Source: Larix sibirica
Taxonomy: Eukaryota; Streptophyta; Pinopsida; Pinales; Pinaceae
Assembly: GCA_004151065.3 (NCBI GenBank)
Contig: NWUY0304857972.1
Span: 1-41,630, forward strand
Reading direction: 5' to 3'
DNA: 41,630 bases
Positions 23,351 to 34,369 of this stretch are shown piece by piece. Positions within the stretch are counted from its first letter, which is position 1. Every line of letters starts with the position of its first letter. The position numbers were made by a program, and so were the translations under genes. The notes beneath the pieces were generated by a model. That model worked only from the letters and a program-made list of their open reading frames with translations, made no database searches and was not told the origin of the DNA.

Positions 23351-23449
23351 TCTTCGAATTGATCAAATCATTGATTTCAAGGCGATGGCGGTTCATGGAA
23401 AATAGTGTTTCTGCCTAGATAACTTTGATTCTACAGTAATGGGGTTAAC

Positions 23450-24495
23450 CCTTAATTACTAGGCTTTGCCCTTATAAATTCTCTGGGGTAATTAGTTGGT
23501 GTAATTTCGTATATAAGAATGACCGGAAGATCCGGCATCCGCAGAGAAGGAACGGATTGCTCGTCTTTGGCTCGGATAATTCAGGGTCTTGCCTGCTCTA
23601 AGGACCCCACTAATTGTTAACTATGTTCCCTCCCTTCTTTCTTGGATTTCTATTTGTAAAAAGACATTAAGGTGAACCTTCCTACTGAGCTTGGTGTGTC
23701 ATGATTTATGGCTAGCCTTCCTACCAAAACCCCAGATTCTTCCATCGTTTCTTTGCTTCGCACCTTGCCTTGCTCTCGGAACTTTTTATAGCACTAGGAT
23801 ATTTGTGTTTGTGTTAGTGTTTGTGTCTGGTTGGAGAGCTGGTTGGAAAGGAAGTCGTCGTGTTGGATAAGAACAGAGTAGGAAAGAGGCTAGCCACCTT
23901 CCTTATCTTAAAGATTTGAGTCTTTCTTTATCCCCACTCCGTGCCTTGTTACCGAACCTTTTAATATGTGATGGGGACTATTCTTGATAACAACCTTTTT
24001 TACTATTGCTATTCTTTATGAAACCACCCTTCCAAACTTGGAGCCAGCCCTTAATCTGATGCCTTTTCATATTGGGATCTTCCGCTACGCTCCTTCTTAT
24101 TGAGCTTCTTTAGGATATGCCGCCGTATCTTCTTTATACACTTCGCGATCTATCTTCTTTAGGCAGGCGCGGCCGGACCCCATCCTTTGGACGACATCGA
24201 ATGAAAGGAAAGGTGCCCACAAGGTTGGATTAGGTCTCAGACCCATCCGTATCCTTACAGTTTGAACCCAGCCATGTTCAGGGAGCACAGACATACCCCT
24301 TACCCTGAAAGTACAAGCTTGAATGCCGACAGAGAAATCCCTTCCCTTTGTGCCAGACCCTCATTTAGTGGATTCAGGTATCTTCCTTATTGCTGCGCAC
24401 CTCACCGGTTGATGTTGATATCCGCGGGTCCTGAAACTGGATCAATTGGCTCAGATGCTTCCATTGCCCCTTCTTTGGCGTCTTTCTTGGAGGAA
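23450..24495. other. Intergenic, nothing recognised
   Basis: GTGTTTGTGTTAGTGTTTGTGTC near 23,808 is a small tandem duplication, given here only to its first words: GTGTTTGTG is repeated. Frames at 24,097-24,294 (minus) and 24,262-24,537 (plus) overlap in part and have no known domain. The latter reads into a hairpin element at its 3' end. Confidence 0.35.
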
Positions 24496-24501
24496 GGATT
24501 G

Positions 24502-24518
24502 CTCGACCCAAGGGAGAG
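24502..24518 (+). repeat. Hairpin element (loop CAA), preceded by AAGG
   Basis: The arms CTCGACC and GGGAGAG enclose CAA: outer C-G, T-A, C-G, then the G-A/A-G mismatch, then two C-G pairs. AAGG lies a few bases upstream (about 24,494), in the position where the 26,440 copy has its left AAGG. No right AAGG is seen. Confidence 0.7.
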
Positions 24519-24519
24519 A

Positions 24520-25450
24520 CCTTTTCAACTTACCTGACATATAAGGGTGTCAGAGGTAGGTAATATATAAACCAGAGGGATAGACCTGATTGCCTTTCTT
24601 CCCGGCAAGACAGAGAATAGGGACACTAGACACAGAAATAATATAGCCTTGAAAGGCGCCTTACGGGTTATTTAAGGACTGTTAGCTGTCCCTTCATAGT
24701 GGATCTCTACTTGCCTTAAAGGTAGAGGAGAACTGGCATAATTCTACAGCCATTCCCCTCCAAATAAGTAATAAAGGAATGATCAATTAAACTACTCTAC
24801 TGGCTTTATTCTCTATAGATCTAACCCTTCGAAGTAAGCTGGATTCGATATGTAAAGATGTTCTCCTTGATGATTCGGTGTGTAAATATGTTCTCGTTGG
24901 TGGGCCGGCTGGCGGCGGCTATTCTCCTGAGGTAATCGGTGGTAGTAAAAGAAATCTCCCATTGGGGTTGTAACGAAGTCTCTCTCCTATTGGAAAAGAA
25001 AAGAGGGTCTGGGGTATAAAGTAGAGGGTGAAAGATAGATTCATTCACTGGGGTTACCCTCGCCCTATAGGTTAATATGGTTCCTACAACGGTCAAGTTC
25101 TATAGTTCGAGGTTAGAGGGCCTAGTTTGAGGTAAGTTTATAAGGTATTTTAATGTCTTATATTGACCTTGAACGGGGGGATATACTAGACCTCCTCAAT
25201 TGGTACGATAGATGACCTCGAATCAGGACGTGAAATAAATTAAAGCTCAGCATCAAGTGCATAAGCATCTGGCATTTCAACCTGGATAAAAACTTCAACA
25301 TCTGGCTTCGTATTTATCGGATCGATCTTGCAGAGAAGGCTCCCTCTTCCAGTCCTCGTGTTCGACCTCTCCCTCAGCATATGCATTTTCATGGTATCAT
25401 GTGAATCCAAGATTTTCATTATAGAATTTTTTTTTATGGCTTGGTGTGTA
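24520..25450. other. Intergenic, nothing recognised
   Basis: TGTAAAGATGTTCTCCTTGATG and TGTAAATATGTTCTCGTTGGTG (near 24,850 and 24,880) form a short direct duplication; only their shared start TGTAAA(G/T)ATGTTCTC is secure. The minus frames at 24,821-25,096 and 25,240-25,458 have no recognised product. Confidence 0.35.
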
Positions 25451-25454
25451 GTGA

Positions 25455-25620
25455 ACATTTAGGTGCACTGAACGCGCTAAAGTGCGGGGCTACTTCGCTA
25501 CTTGGTGGATACTTGAATCAACTTGCATAATTGACGACTGAGCTAGCTACTCAACTGCGCTATTCAAATGCTGCGCTACACACTGCTGGGTTTGGTTACT
25601 CCGCTTGGGCTCCCGGTTAC
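25455..25620 (+). repeat. GCGCTA/GCTACT degenerate repeat, related in inverse to 40,555-40,665
   Basis: The words GCTACT, GCGCTA and ACTGCGCTA recur through the stretch. GCTACTCAACTGCGCTA (25,546-25,562) occurs exactly, in reverse complement, at 40,646-40,662 inside the GAGTAGCC array, so the two arrays are one family in opposite orientation. Confidence 0.6.
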
Positions 25621-26424
25621 AGAAAACCGCCGCATTCACATTATTGAATACTAAAATTGCTGGGGTCAAATCCTTACCTATCAGACCTATTCAAATGATT
25701 TTTCTCTTTCCTTAACTATACTCTTATATCGTTTACCTAGGATTGCCAGGAATTCACTATATGCCAATACCACTAGGAGACCCAAGAGTCGATGCTGGCT
25801 GGTTGGTACTCATTAGGTGGTGGCAATGCACTCAATGCCGGTACTCCACAGGTGCTACTCGACCAGTTTATCCAAGAGTCATAGTTTTTCCGGTAGGGAG
25901 TTTATCCAATAGTATATGTTTATGTTGATTTGTCTTGGCATGTTTATGTTGATTGTGATTGGCGTTGGCAAGGGCAGATAAGATCCAACCTTCACGGTGG
26001 TGCTAAAGCTTACCGATACGGAACGGGAGTTACTACGGCAACACATATAGTAAAGGGCCTCACAGAGAAGGCAACAAATCCGCATAGAAGTAACTGATAG
26101 ATAGGAGGAGCCTAATCCACTGGGCTCTTGATGAACAAAGAACCGAAAGCTGGTAAAACCTGTTATGCAAATATGGCCGAGACAATGAATGGCTATACAT
26201 AACATATTTTTTTTGCTATACCTAGCACGTGAGTAAAGGAAGATGTATGACTAAGTCTAGGTCTTTACCTACCCCTTAATAGGCCAACCTTTATGTACTT
26301 AAATTCCCACACCTGGCTTCCAAAAGAAAGGTACTACCCTACACCTTTTGCAAGCTATTGACCCTGCCTCCGTCCCTATCAATTCACTGCCTTTGCTCCG
26401 ATTCGGAGATGTCAGAGATGCTTT
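25620..26424. other. Intergenic, nothing recognised
   Basis: ACTAGGAGACCCAAGAGTC and a nearby TATCCAAGAGTCATAG share a few bases only. The 108-codon minus frame (25,879-26,205) has no recognisable domain. No gene or RNA was seen. Confidence 0.35.
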
Positions 26425-26439
26425 GCAATGCATTTTTAG

Positions 26440-26475
26440 AAGGAAAAGCTTGCTTGACCGTAAGGGAGAGCAAGG
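26440..26475 (+). mobile_element. Complete 36-bp hairpin element with AAGG ends and flanking direct repeat
   Basis: The best copy of the family. AAGG begins it at 26,440 and AAGG ends it at 26,475, giving 36 bp. Arm CTTGCTTGACC (26,449-26,459), loop GTAA, arm GGGAGAGCAAG (26,464-26,474). Pairing is 6 Watson-Crick pairs, one T-G wobble, the tandem G-A/A-G mismatch, then two C-G pairs. Outside it GCAATGCATTTTTAGAA (26,425-26,441) is repeated imperfectly as GCAATGCAATTTTCTAA (26,478-26,494), 14 of 17 bases, like an old target-site duplication. No protein is encoded, so movement would need help from elsewhere. From memory, Cycas mitochondrial Bpu elements share the 36-bp size and AAGG ends. Identity is untested. 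Confidence 0.7.
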
Positions 26476-26499
26476 TGGCAATGCAATTTTCTAAATGAG

Positions 26500-27295
26500 C
26501 AATCAATGAATGTGGGCAAGTGGTTTTTGAAAGGATGAAAGTAAGCCCAAAGGGTAAGAAAGCCCTTGTAAACCAGCATGCAACCCATAGCTTAAAGTTT
26601 CCCCTGTAAAATAAACCAGAAACCCCGATATTTCGACAGCTTTTGCTTTTCCCTAGTGGATTTACCCCAAAAGTGGGCGTCTACAGCATTGAAACGACGT
26701 CGAATAGAGCATTGGCTCAATCAGCAGTGGTTAGTTGCTCCCCGTTTATTTATTATATAATTATTTAGGGGCGGGAGGACGTCACTAACAGATCCTTATA
26801 AGAATAACTGATGCTAACTCCCACACCTATGGTACGGGTTTATAGCTTTTAATTCAAATGAGCCCGGCCCTAGGACTGAGCTAAATAGGTGCAAATAAGT
26901 AATACATCATATCAATTCGAGAACACATTTACATGATTCTTGTAGCAATAGAGGTACAGCTTATAGATATAGGGCCATATTTGATTCTCTTTCTCGGTCT
27001 AGGGTTATTCTATATAGTCCAAGGATCCTAGGTGGTCCCATGTAGGGCGGTGGAGTTGTTCTCTGTAGGGTAGGGCTCAAGGGTCTAGGTCGAGGGTGGA
27101 GGTATGATGTCTATGGGCTATTACTTCTGGCTAGTCTTCATTTGTCCGCCGTGGTAACCCTTTTCTAAAGATGTAGTTTGTGGGACCAACTAGACCGAAA
27201 GACGTGGTTGTTGTCCGTGGTACGGTCCCTATCGGTATATGTTGGTCATCAATCAAATAAATCCAGGCTGTGTAGCCCCTAATAATCCATCCTAT
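26500..27295. other. Intergenic, with a copy of a phrase repeated at 37 kb
   Basis: TCTAGGTCGAGGGTGGAGG near 27,082 matches TCTAGGTCGAGGGTAGAAGG near 37,157, each followed by TCTATG within 15 bases. Otherwise no feature is recognised. Confidence 0.4.
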
Positions 27296-27299
27296 GTTT

Positions 27300-27317
27300 C
27301 TCTCCCTAACGGTCGAG
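27300..27317 (-). repeat. Hairpin element, minus strand (loop GTTA)
   Basis: On the minus strand arm CTCGACC (27,317-27,311), loop GTTA, arm GGGAGAG. The stem is identical to the 11,999 and 24,502 copies, mismatch pair included, but the loop has four bases, GTTA. This shows the family in both orientations. Confidence 0.7.
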
Positions 27318-27574
27318 AGCTAAACGCACCTCGAATTGCATATAAACAAAAAGTATAGCGTAGGAAAGCTGAGTGTGCTAGGCTACAGCTTATCAGGCCC
27401 CTGGTTATCCCTTCCCTTCTTTCCTGAGGTAGTTATTTTTGGTGGGCTTTGGGTTCTTTGGCTGCTGGGCTAATTTTCCGGGGGCTAATCAACTTGCCGT
27501 AGATCAGAGACTCAGATGGCAAGACACTTTTTTAAAGAGGCTAAATTACTGTAATAAGACACTAGGTTATAGGC

Positions 27575-27715
27575 ATCCACTAAGCTAAATGAGCTAAAGA
27601 AACTAATAGCTAATAGATAACTAAGGCTAATTAAACTAATTGCTAATAGTAAATTGCTAATAGCTAAAAAAAACTAATAGGGCTAATAATTTGTGTTAAT
27701 TGCTAATTGAGCATA
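27575..27715 (+). repeat. CTAAT/GCTAATAG low-complexity repeat
   Basis: The words CTAATAG, GCTAAT and AATTGCTAAT fill the stretch without a fixed period. All frames are full of TAA and TAG stops, so it is non-coding. It is probably a slippage-derived array. Confidence 0.7.
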
Positions 27716-27729
27716 GCGCTAAGAAGAGC

Positions 27730-27777
27730 AGAGCACGATCCCTTCACGCTTCACATTGCAACCCCCCCTATATTACG
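27730..27777 (+). repeat. Dispersed repeat, copy 1 (second copy at 38,436)
   Basis: It starts AGAGCACGATCCCTTCA and continues with ACATTGCA and a C-rich run, then TATATTACGC. The copy at 38,436-38,497 has the same words in the same order (ACATTGCA, CCCATCCCCAT, TATAATACGC) with small indels. The copies are direct, about 10.7 kb apart. Confidence 0.75.
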
Positions 27778-28139
27778 CTTTCTGTTCATCCACACATGGA
27801 GCTTTCTGGAAACAAGAGGGGCCTTCATGAAATAAGAGAGGCTTTTACAATATAGATCTTTACTGGAGGCCTGGAATAGAGAGGGATAAAGGCCTGTACA
27901 CACAGGCTATGACTTAAAATAATGCTTGCCTCCTGGTTGGGTAATGAGAGCTAACGCTTGTCCGTTAAATCCTTAAATCTGTATTCATTACGTTATAGAA
28001 CCACGCTTTCTTTACTTCTTTCTATCTTCTTTATGCCTTTATAAAAGAGGATTTGAAAAGCGATATATCCATTTCCTTTTCCTTGCCAATTGCATTGTAA
28101 AACTCTCTAGCGTATGGCACCAACTTAGTAACAATTGAC

Positions 28140-28345
28140 AATATGGCGTATGATTCTGGCAATGATCGCGGGTATGCTCGGAGCGATGATCTATGAATGG
28201 CTATTGGCTATGACCGCCTTGAGGAAATGGACCTTTTGGTAATGACCGGCTGGGTATGATTGACTATTGGCTAGAAATGACCGGCTTACAATATATAATA
28301 TCCTATAAGCGATGACCTTCAAGCGATGACTAGCGGCTATCAGCT
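28140..28345 (+). repeat. GGCTATGAC-type degenerate array, copy A
   Basis: The words GGCTATTGGCTATGACCG, AATGACCGGCT, GCGATGACC and GATGACTAGCGGCTATCAGC follow one another with a loose spacing of 15-25 bases. The last phrase recurs at about 40,837 with a GCG insertion. Related words occur at 36,985-37,083 and 40,690-40,860. Confidence 0.65.
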
Positions 28346-28360
28346 AAGCCCTTACCCTGT

Positions 28361-28530
28361 AACCTTTCAACTTATGACAGAAGCCAGGAGCCTTTAACCT
28401 ATAGTCTGTAACCTCACACCCGCCTCACCTAGTCAACGGATAGATGCCTTGTAATCTTTTTACTATCCTTAAATAGGTTCTTTTACCCCCTTTTAACCTT
28501 TCAACTTATGACAGAAGCCAGGAGCCTTTA
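28361..28530 (+). repeat. Pair of identical 36-bp direct repeats
   Basis: 28,361-28,396 and 28,495-28,530 are identical, beginning AACCTTTCAACTTATGAC and ending CCAGGAGCCTTTA. They are 134 bp apart. Read on the minus strand, AAGG occurs near both ends of each copy, but no hairpin like that of the main family is present. Confidence 0.85.
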
Positions 28531-28820
28531 GCCTTGAACCTTGAGCCTCACCCCCGTAAGGGGCTGTGTCCAACGATTATGTGCTACAAATGAAGAGGTG
28601 CTACCACAGGATGTTATAATAACACATTGTTTCATTTTAATCACAACTTTCCGCCTGCGTGATCGATACAACTTGCTGCTTGCGAAGTTAGGTCAGGTAG
28701 TACAACGGGCTGACAACTGAGGAGATCCTAGGATAGTCCGTTGGCAGGACGGCACCAGCAAGGGAACAAACGACCGACCCTCACTTTACAGAGACAGACG
28801 CATACCCTGTGCTCACCGTT

Positions 28821-28975
28821 TGGTTGGTAGAGCCGATGGTGGTTCATATAGCCCGCTTGTTCAGATAGAAAAAAATTGTTATTTCATATAGTCCTGGTTC
28901 ATAGAGATAGGCAACTGGCTTTGTTTCTGATAGCCTCCCGAGTTATAGAGCCCTTTTGATTGATAGAGCCCCGGT
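28821..28975 (+). repeat. Diverged tandem repeat with core TTNATAGAGCCC
   Basis: The cores GGTAGAGCCG, TCATATAGCCC, TCATATAGTCC, TCATAGAGATAGG, TCTGATAGCCTCC, TTATAGAGCCC and TGATAGAGCCCC recur at about 18-25 base spacing. This is an old short tandem array. No coding frame crosses it. Confidence 0.6.
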
Positions 28976-28989
28976 AAAAGAGTTTATTT

Positions 28990-30570
28990 GAAAAAGAACT
29001 AAATAAATGCTTCGGTCTAGATCGACTGTTGGTTCCCTTATAAGCTTAAAAGTGGGACAGAAGATAAGCGCGCTCAATTTTAAGAAAGCTTCTATTTTTA
29101 TTTAAACTAACGGGACTAAAAGTAGAGCTACTACACTTATTTATTTTTTTCACTTAGATATAAAACTACTTTTGCTGCACTACTAGCTATAGATAGAAAG
29201 GGTGAAAATATAGAACGTGCCATTTTAGTAGGTAGGAACCCTGCGTTCCCGTAGCAATAAGTGTGCGGTGATATGACCTTTCTTCTCTCTGGCAGCACGA
29301 GTTTTTGTCAATGAAGGTGTATGACCCTTCCTTCACAGCTGGTGTATCATAGTTTTTCAATGCACACATTGAATTGATAAGTTGTTCCACCTAGTTTCCA
29401 CTTTATTTCTATCTATCAATAATAAGCAGCATCCTATCATGTTCCAACAATAACAATAAGAACAATTATCTAAACTGTTGAATCCATGTTTGTGTTAGGT
29501 TTGGGCGGCAGGACTCTGGTGCAGTTACTAAATACTAGCAGGGCGACATTTTGACTCTTCCTTTCCTTGCTTCTGCTCAGAGTCCGTAGGGTAGTATTGC
29601 ATTAAAAGCAAACAACTCCAGCAGAATTGAACTAGTCTGGTATTTATTGATTGGGAGCCGAGCCCAACAAGCCGGGGATTTAGTTTCCCGTTCTAGCCAG
29701 ACCCATTTATATGATGTTGCCATAGAGACGTTCCTACTTGCTCATTTATGTAACCAATTAATTTTTCTAATCCGATTCAATCACGCTGATGAAAATAAAG
29801 GTACACTACATAAATTGAACTTAGTTCCAGTTTTTTTAGCCCTGAAGCTGCACGAGATATAGGTATCATACCTAGGGGAAGATGATGAGAGGGAGCTAAA
29901 GTTGTTTTCATATAAGCATATCAATTGAGCCAGGCCTTCGTCATACCGAGATATTTATTAATTTATCAGTTTACACCACCTTAGGGATATATTATGTGAC
30001 CTAAGCCAACACCAAAAGAGATATTGAGTAAACCCATGTTGCTATGAAATGGGACAGAGACACATTGTGACTCACCACAGACGGTATGGAGCAAAGCAGT
30101 GGGGTTTCAAAAATTTTTCTTTATTGCCTTAGGTTCAGCGCAGATACAAAGTTTGCTTGGGACACATAATCAGGAAAAACTTCTCAGTCAATATCTTTAT
30201 TAAGATAAATATCTCTTTTCTAGGGTGTCCCAGGAGTGGGTGGGATATTCAATTGTATTTTTGTTTTTATTACCAGACTAGGTCATTTCAAAAACATTTA
30301 TCCATGATGACGGGATTTAATCAGTTGCTTTGAACCTCCAACTCCTACCCTAGATAATAACTCGACCACCCTACATGGAAACTATACCCTTGACCTCGAA
30401 CCTCGAACTAGAACCTACGTAACAGGAGTTTATACCTCATTTGATTGATGATGCATTACTTACGATGCACCTCAGTATACTCGCCAGACACATGGTGATG
30501 TAATTCACGCTAGGACAGTTATGACATTACCCCTCTCCAACAGTTATACGCAAACAAGAATAAGTTGTAC
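28990..30570. other. Intergenic, one unassigned open frame
   Basis: The plus frame 29,647-29,862 (71 codons) has a mixed, protein-like composition (HLYDVAIETFLLAHLCNQL) and would read on past its stop with a frame change as EAARDIGIIPRG. I do not recognise a family. The minus frame 29,187-29,390 shows nothing. No RNA gene was seen. Confidence 0.25.
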
Positions 30571-30573
30571 GTG

Positions 30574-30790
30574 ACCACCAGTTTTTTTTCTCCCGTCCCC
30601 AGGAGGTTATTATATGTCACCAGTTATTTATCCACTGTATCCAGAAGGTTTTTACTGCCCCACCCGTTTCAATCCCACACGTGCAAGGATGTGGTGTTCT
30701 ATGTGCATTACCTGTTTCTGAGCCCCCATGTCCAGGAAGGAGGTTATTCTATTTTCGTTACCCGTTCTAGATAACCGTTACCCATTTCAT
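30574..30790 (+). repeat. Diverged minisatellite, units of about 42-49 bp
   Basis: Units begin near 30,574, 30,616, 30,660, 30,708, 30,757 and 30,777 with ACCAGTT, ACCCGTT or ACCTGTT. The better ones continue to TCCAGGAGGTTATTATATGT or variants (TCCAGAAGGTT, TCCAGGAAGGAGGTTATTC). Spacing grows from 42 to 49, so indels have accumulated. A 69-codon frame runs through it by chance. Confidence 0.6.
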
Positions 30791-30794
30791 GTGA

Positions 30795-32520
30795 TTACAG
30801 CTGCGCAGCTCGATTTATTTTATTGCCATCCCCGATCGATAATATCTAAATAAAGTGTAAATTGAAAGGTGAGTGAGACCGCCGCTTAGTGAGCTACTTT
30901 CCGGCTTGAAGGAGTTTTTAATAGATCTCGTTTTGTCGTAGATCTCATATTCTTAAATCCTAAATCCGTTCCAATCAAAATTGAATGGTCGACCTCGTCC
31001 TCCGCTCCATGAAATAAATAAAAAAGAAAACTGTCAATGATGATACTGACTGGTGCTATTGGCAATGCCTCCTGGCTAGGACTACCAGTTAGGTCTCCTG
31101 GTGAGGCTTACTGGATAGTCTTCTTGGAATGATGGGCTCTGTCTCCAGGCAAGGACTGTTAGTTGGATTCAAGTTGATGCAACTCTCTTGTTTCTGGATT
31201 GAAGGGGTTTGGATCGAAAGCGCCACTTATTAATTTAATCATTCCGATACTATGTGCACGCAACGAGGCTATGTGAGCGATAACATCACACCCATTACCA
31301 AAATATGACACCCCGGCGGTTATTGCTTGCTGGTCGGGGGCTTACATCCAACCAAATAACCAGCCTGGTTTATCATATCATGATACCCGGGAGAGACGGT
31401 TACCATCACATGAGACCCATTCAACATAAGAACCGAGTGAGAAGGATCACATCGCTGGTCAAGAGGAAAAAAAAGGCCCCCATCGTTGGATACCCCTAAA
31501 CCAGACCCCGTTCAAACATACCCAAATAAAAGAGATGGCCCCCAAGTTCCACATACCCGAGTCACCTCGATTCCAAAAAGACGTCCCCAAATGCGTATTG
31601 AATAAAGAACAGTTTTGTTTCTACTTCATTAAGCCAAAGTGGATACCCAGTTTGTGAGAGATGTGTGCCCCAAGCCCAGGAGCCTTTGAAGATGTCGAAA
31701 GTGAACTGCTGCTATATTGGTAAAGTGACATTTGAAATATAAAGAGGGCCAAAGTGGCCAAGAATGAAACCCAGAATGAACGAAGATAGAAGCTACCCAC
31801 ACACATAGTTTTGAAACCTGACATCCCTTTTGCTCACAGTTAAGTTAAATAGCATAATATCATAACCTCTTTTGCTGGAGCTTAGGGAAGAGGGGAAGGA
31901 AGGGGACTTTTTATTATGTATTGTGGTGAACAGGTATGCATGGCTCCTCCTGTGGAGTAAACCCTATTGTGATTAGCTGTATAGTGAAAAAGCAGTAAGG
32001 TCTCTGCGGACATAAATCATATATTGATTATTATTTTAAGGATCTCACTGACTGACTGAATCACCTCACTCACCCATCCCGGAAAGTGGGAATAAAATAA
32101 AGAGCTATAGTCCCCCTTAGGGTATGGTCTACATGATGGTGGGACTTAATGAGAATCCATCCCCGATCCACTATTTTGCTCTTTGTTTGCTTCATGCGGA
32201 TGTGAAAACCTCATTGACTAAATGGTATAGCAATAATACCCTATTGGACAGTTGAAAACAAAAGTGCTGAGATCACAGGCTTTCAGTAAGAAAGTTGTAA
32301 ATGCATTGGTGTCTATAAAATAGACACTTATACCTTATCAGCAGGCTTAGGCCAATCTTATTACCAGAAATCTATCCGCAACGAGCAGGACTTAGTGCTT
32401 TTTCTCCTCCCTCCATTAATACATAAACTAAGTAGGGTGTGAAGCGGGTCTGGTAAACAGAACAGGTCATGCACGTAAGGTGCTTAGGGAGAAAGACTTT
32501 ACACCCTCTGTAGGCGCTTG
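30795..32520. other. Intergenic, nothing recognised
   Basis: The frame 31,305-31,499 (plus, 64 codons, basic) and 31,621-31,824 (minus, 67 codons, hydrophobic) have no known domain. CACTGACTGACTGAATCACCTCACTCACCC near 32,047 is a small CTGA/CTCA run, described here by its words CTGACTGA and CTCACTCA. No RNA gene was seen. Confidence 0.35.
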
Positions 32521-32524
32521 CGTA

Positions 32525-32560
32525 GGGTGCGTAAGCACGCTCGACTTATAAGGAGAGGGC
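32525..32560 (+). repeat. 36-bp double-hairpin element, copy 1
   Basis: First a mini-hairpin GTGC-GTAA-GCAC with a GNRA-type loop, then CTCGACT (32,540-32,546), loop TATA, AGGAGAG. The second stem keeps the family's G-A/A-G mismatch but has T-A instead of C-G next to the loop, a compensated change of both partners. The whole 36-bp unit recurs at 36,848-36,883 with one base changed. Confidence 0.75.
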
Positions 32561-33810
32561 AACTCCGAAAAGAAATATAGGGTACAAACTTTATGAATCT
32601 TAGGAGGGACAGCTATTAACTACCCTTCGATTAGAAGCAGGACGGGATCAGACCTACTTCATACTTCCTCTTACTCTTTCAACCTAGGACCAATCAGCCA
32701 GAGTCACTACCTCCTTTTCATATAAACACTGCCTCTTCGATCCTCAATACGAATTACTTTTTTGCTTTAGCTTGGTGGGTGGATGGATGTTCAACCCACT
32801 TATCTTACTACTCCCTTTACTCTAGGACGATGGAGTGCTGCTATTCCCTTCATCCAGGAACACCTTGTAGGGTAGGCACTATCAGAACCCCCTACCTTGT
32901 TGGTTCCACACAATAGATTTACCCACCTGAATCACTAGACCTGTTCAAGTAAGAGAGCTAAATTGTTAGGGTATGAAGGGGACGTGCTACGGGTATGTGG
33001 GGCCTAAAGCTGGTAATGATGTATCGGTTGTAACGCCCCTCTTAGAAGACTCATAAGTAACGATATTGGTGTTCCGAACCGTTAAGCCAATAGAGTAGCC
33101 CAGTCGAATAGCCCAGGACTTTTTGTAGCATGCTCCTGCGGGATGGTCTATTAGCTTAGAGGGTTTACTTTTAGCTTATCTTGGTTAACTGCCGGATGAC
33201 TTGGTGGATTATGGTCCATCAGATCCATCAGGGCAACCTCGTTGGATGCATAGGCTTATGACTGCTGCTAGGAGATGCTTTTACTTGCCTTTAGGATTAT
33301 TAGGAGAGACGTACGAGCAGCTAGAGAACCAACCGGGCGGAATAGCGTGGATGGCTTTGATGGCATGAAACAACCTTATTCTTAGACCTCTTAGCTTCTG
33401 TGTTTACTAACCGCTTGGATGAATGAGGCGCTTAGAACACGATCTTTACTTAATGAATCCACCTAGGGAGAGTAGGGAATAATCCCTAAGATTAGAAGCA
33501 CCGGATTGGATTAGTTGATCCCTTACCCCAGTAACGACTTTGGTAGGTGGGCTAACCACATGTTCCACACATTCTAGTTACCCAAGAACTAGCCCTTCCC
33601 TTAGATATAGACCAAGTGCTTACGATTCTTAGTAGCAGCTATCGCCATATTCCCTTGTAAGGATCCCATTTAGCTTAGACTTCCTGTAGCTCAACACGTA
33701 GAACTATCACGGAAAGAGCCCCATCAAGGTACAATCTATCAATCCCAATACGAGGAGGGCTACTCTGTAGTCCCAATACGATCCAATCTCACGTACCCAT
33801 CATTAAGGGA
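32561..33810. other. Intergenic, traces of other repeat families
   Basis: Near 33,093 AGAGTAGCCCAGTCGAATAGCCCAGG resembles the GAGTAGCC array at 40,555 (words GAGTAGCCCAG, GAATAGCCCAG). No gene is recognised and frames are short. Confidence 0.35.
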
Positions 33811-33815
33811 GCCAG

Positions 33816-34369
33816 TAGCTAGATTAGTGTTTGACTAAGCTAAACGAAAACTGATCTACCCCCCCTTTAGTAAACTAAAACATTTCCAACTAGTAGTAGG
33901 AGAAAGTGAGTTAGTTTTCATCTTAAGAACGAAAAGAAAGGGAGGAGGAGACGGGCGACTAATCCACTAGTTCACTATATTAGTGTTCTACTAAAGACCT
34001 ACCCTTAAAAACTACATCAGCAAGTTGGAGGGAGGTTTTCGACAACTCCTTAGACAGACCGAAGGTCCTTCCTTCCAATCTTTGGATCTGGTGCAATGGC
34101 TTAGACCGCTAACTCACTAGAGGAGACCTTCCTGCTTAGACCTACCCTTGAAAATAGTTCAATTCAAGTTGTTTTTGACTAGTCAATATGTTTTTGTTTT
34201 ATACTAGTCGATCGAAAATGAAAAGAAATGGGGGTAACACTAGATCCTTGTTCGACTGATTCGAGTAAGTAAACTCTGGGTGCTATTATACTATAAGGGA
34301 GGACCATATTGGGTACCGCTAATGAACTAGTTGGTAAGTGTTCGACTACGAAAACCTGACCTACCTCCC
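33816..34369 (+). repeat. Three diverged dispersed copies of a 35-45 bp unit
   Basis: Copies lie at about 33,816-33,866, 33,968-34,013 and 34,327-34,369. Each has (T/G)AGTGTT(C/T)(T/G)ACTA or AAGTGTTCGACTA, followed by AAA and then (G/T)ACCTACC or GATCTACC. A partial copy (AGACCTACCCTTGAAAA) is near 34,137. The minus-strand frame 34,179-34,439 (86 codons) overlaps the family and is not recognised as a protein. Confidence 0.5.

Noticed and set aside
28361-28530. Identical 36-bp pair as members of the hairpin element family or as a CRISPR-like repeat
   Set aside because: There are only two copies, no hairpin with the G-A mismatch, and no further spacing. It was kept as a simple direct repeat.
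29647-29862. Frame as a plastid or mitochondrial gene fragment
   Set aside because: It sounded protein-like, but I could not match it to any organellar gene. It is left unassigned.
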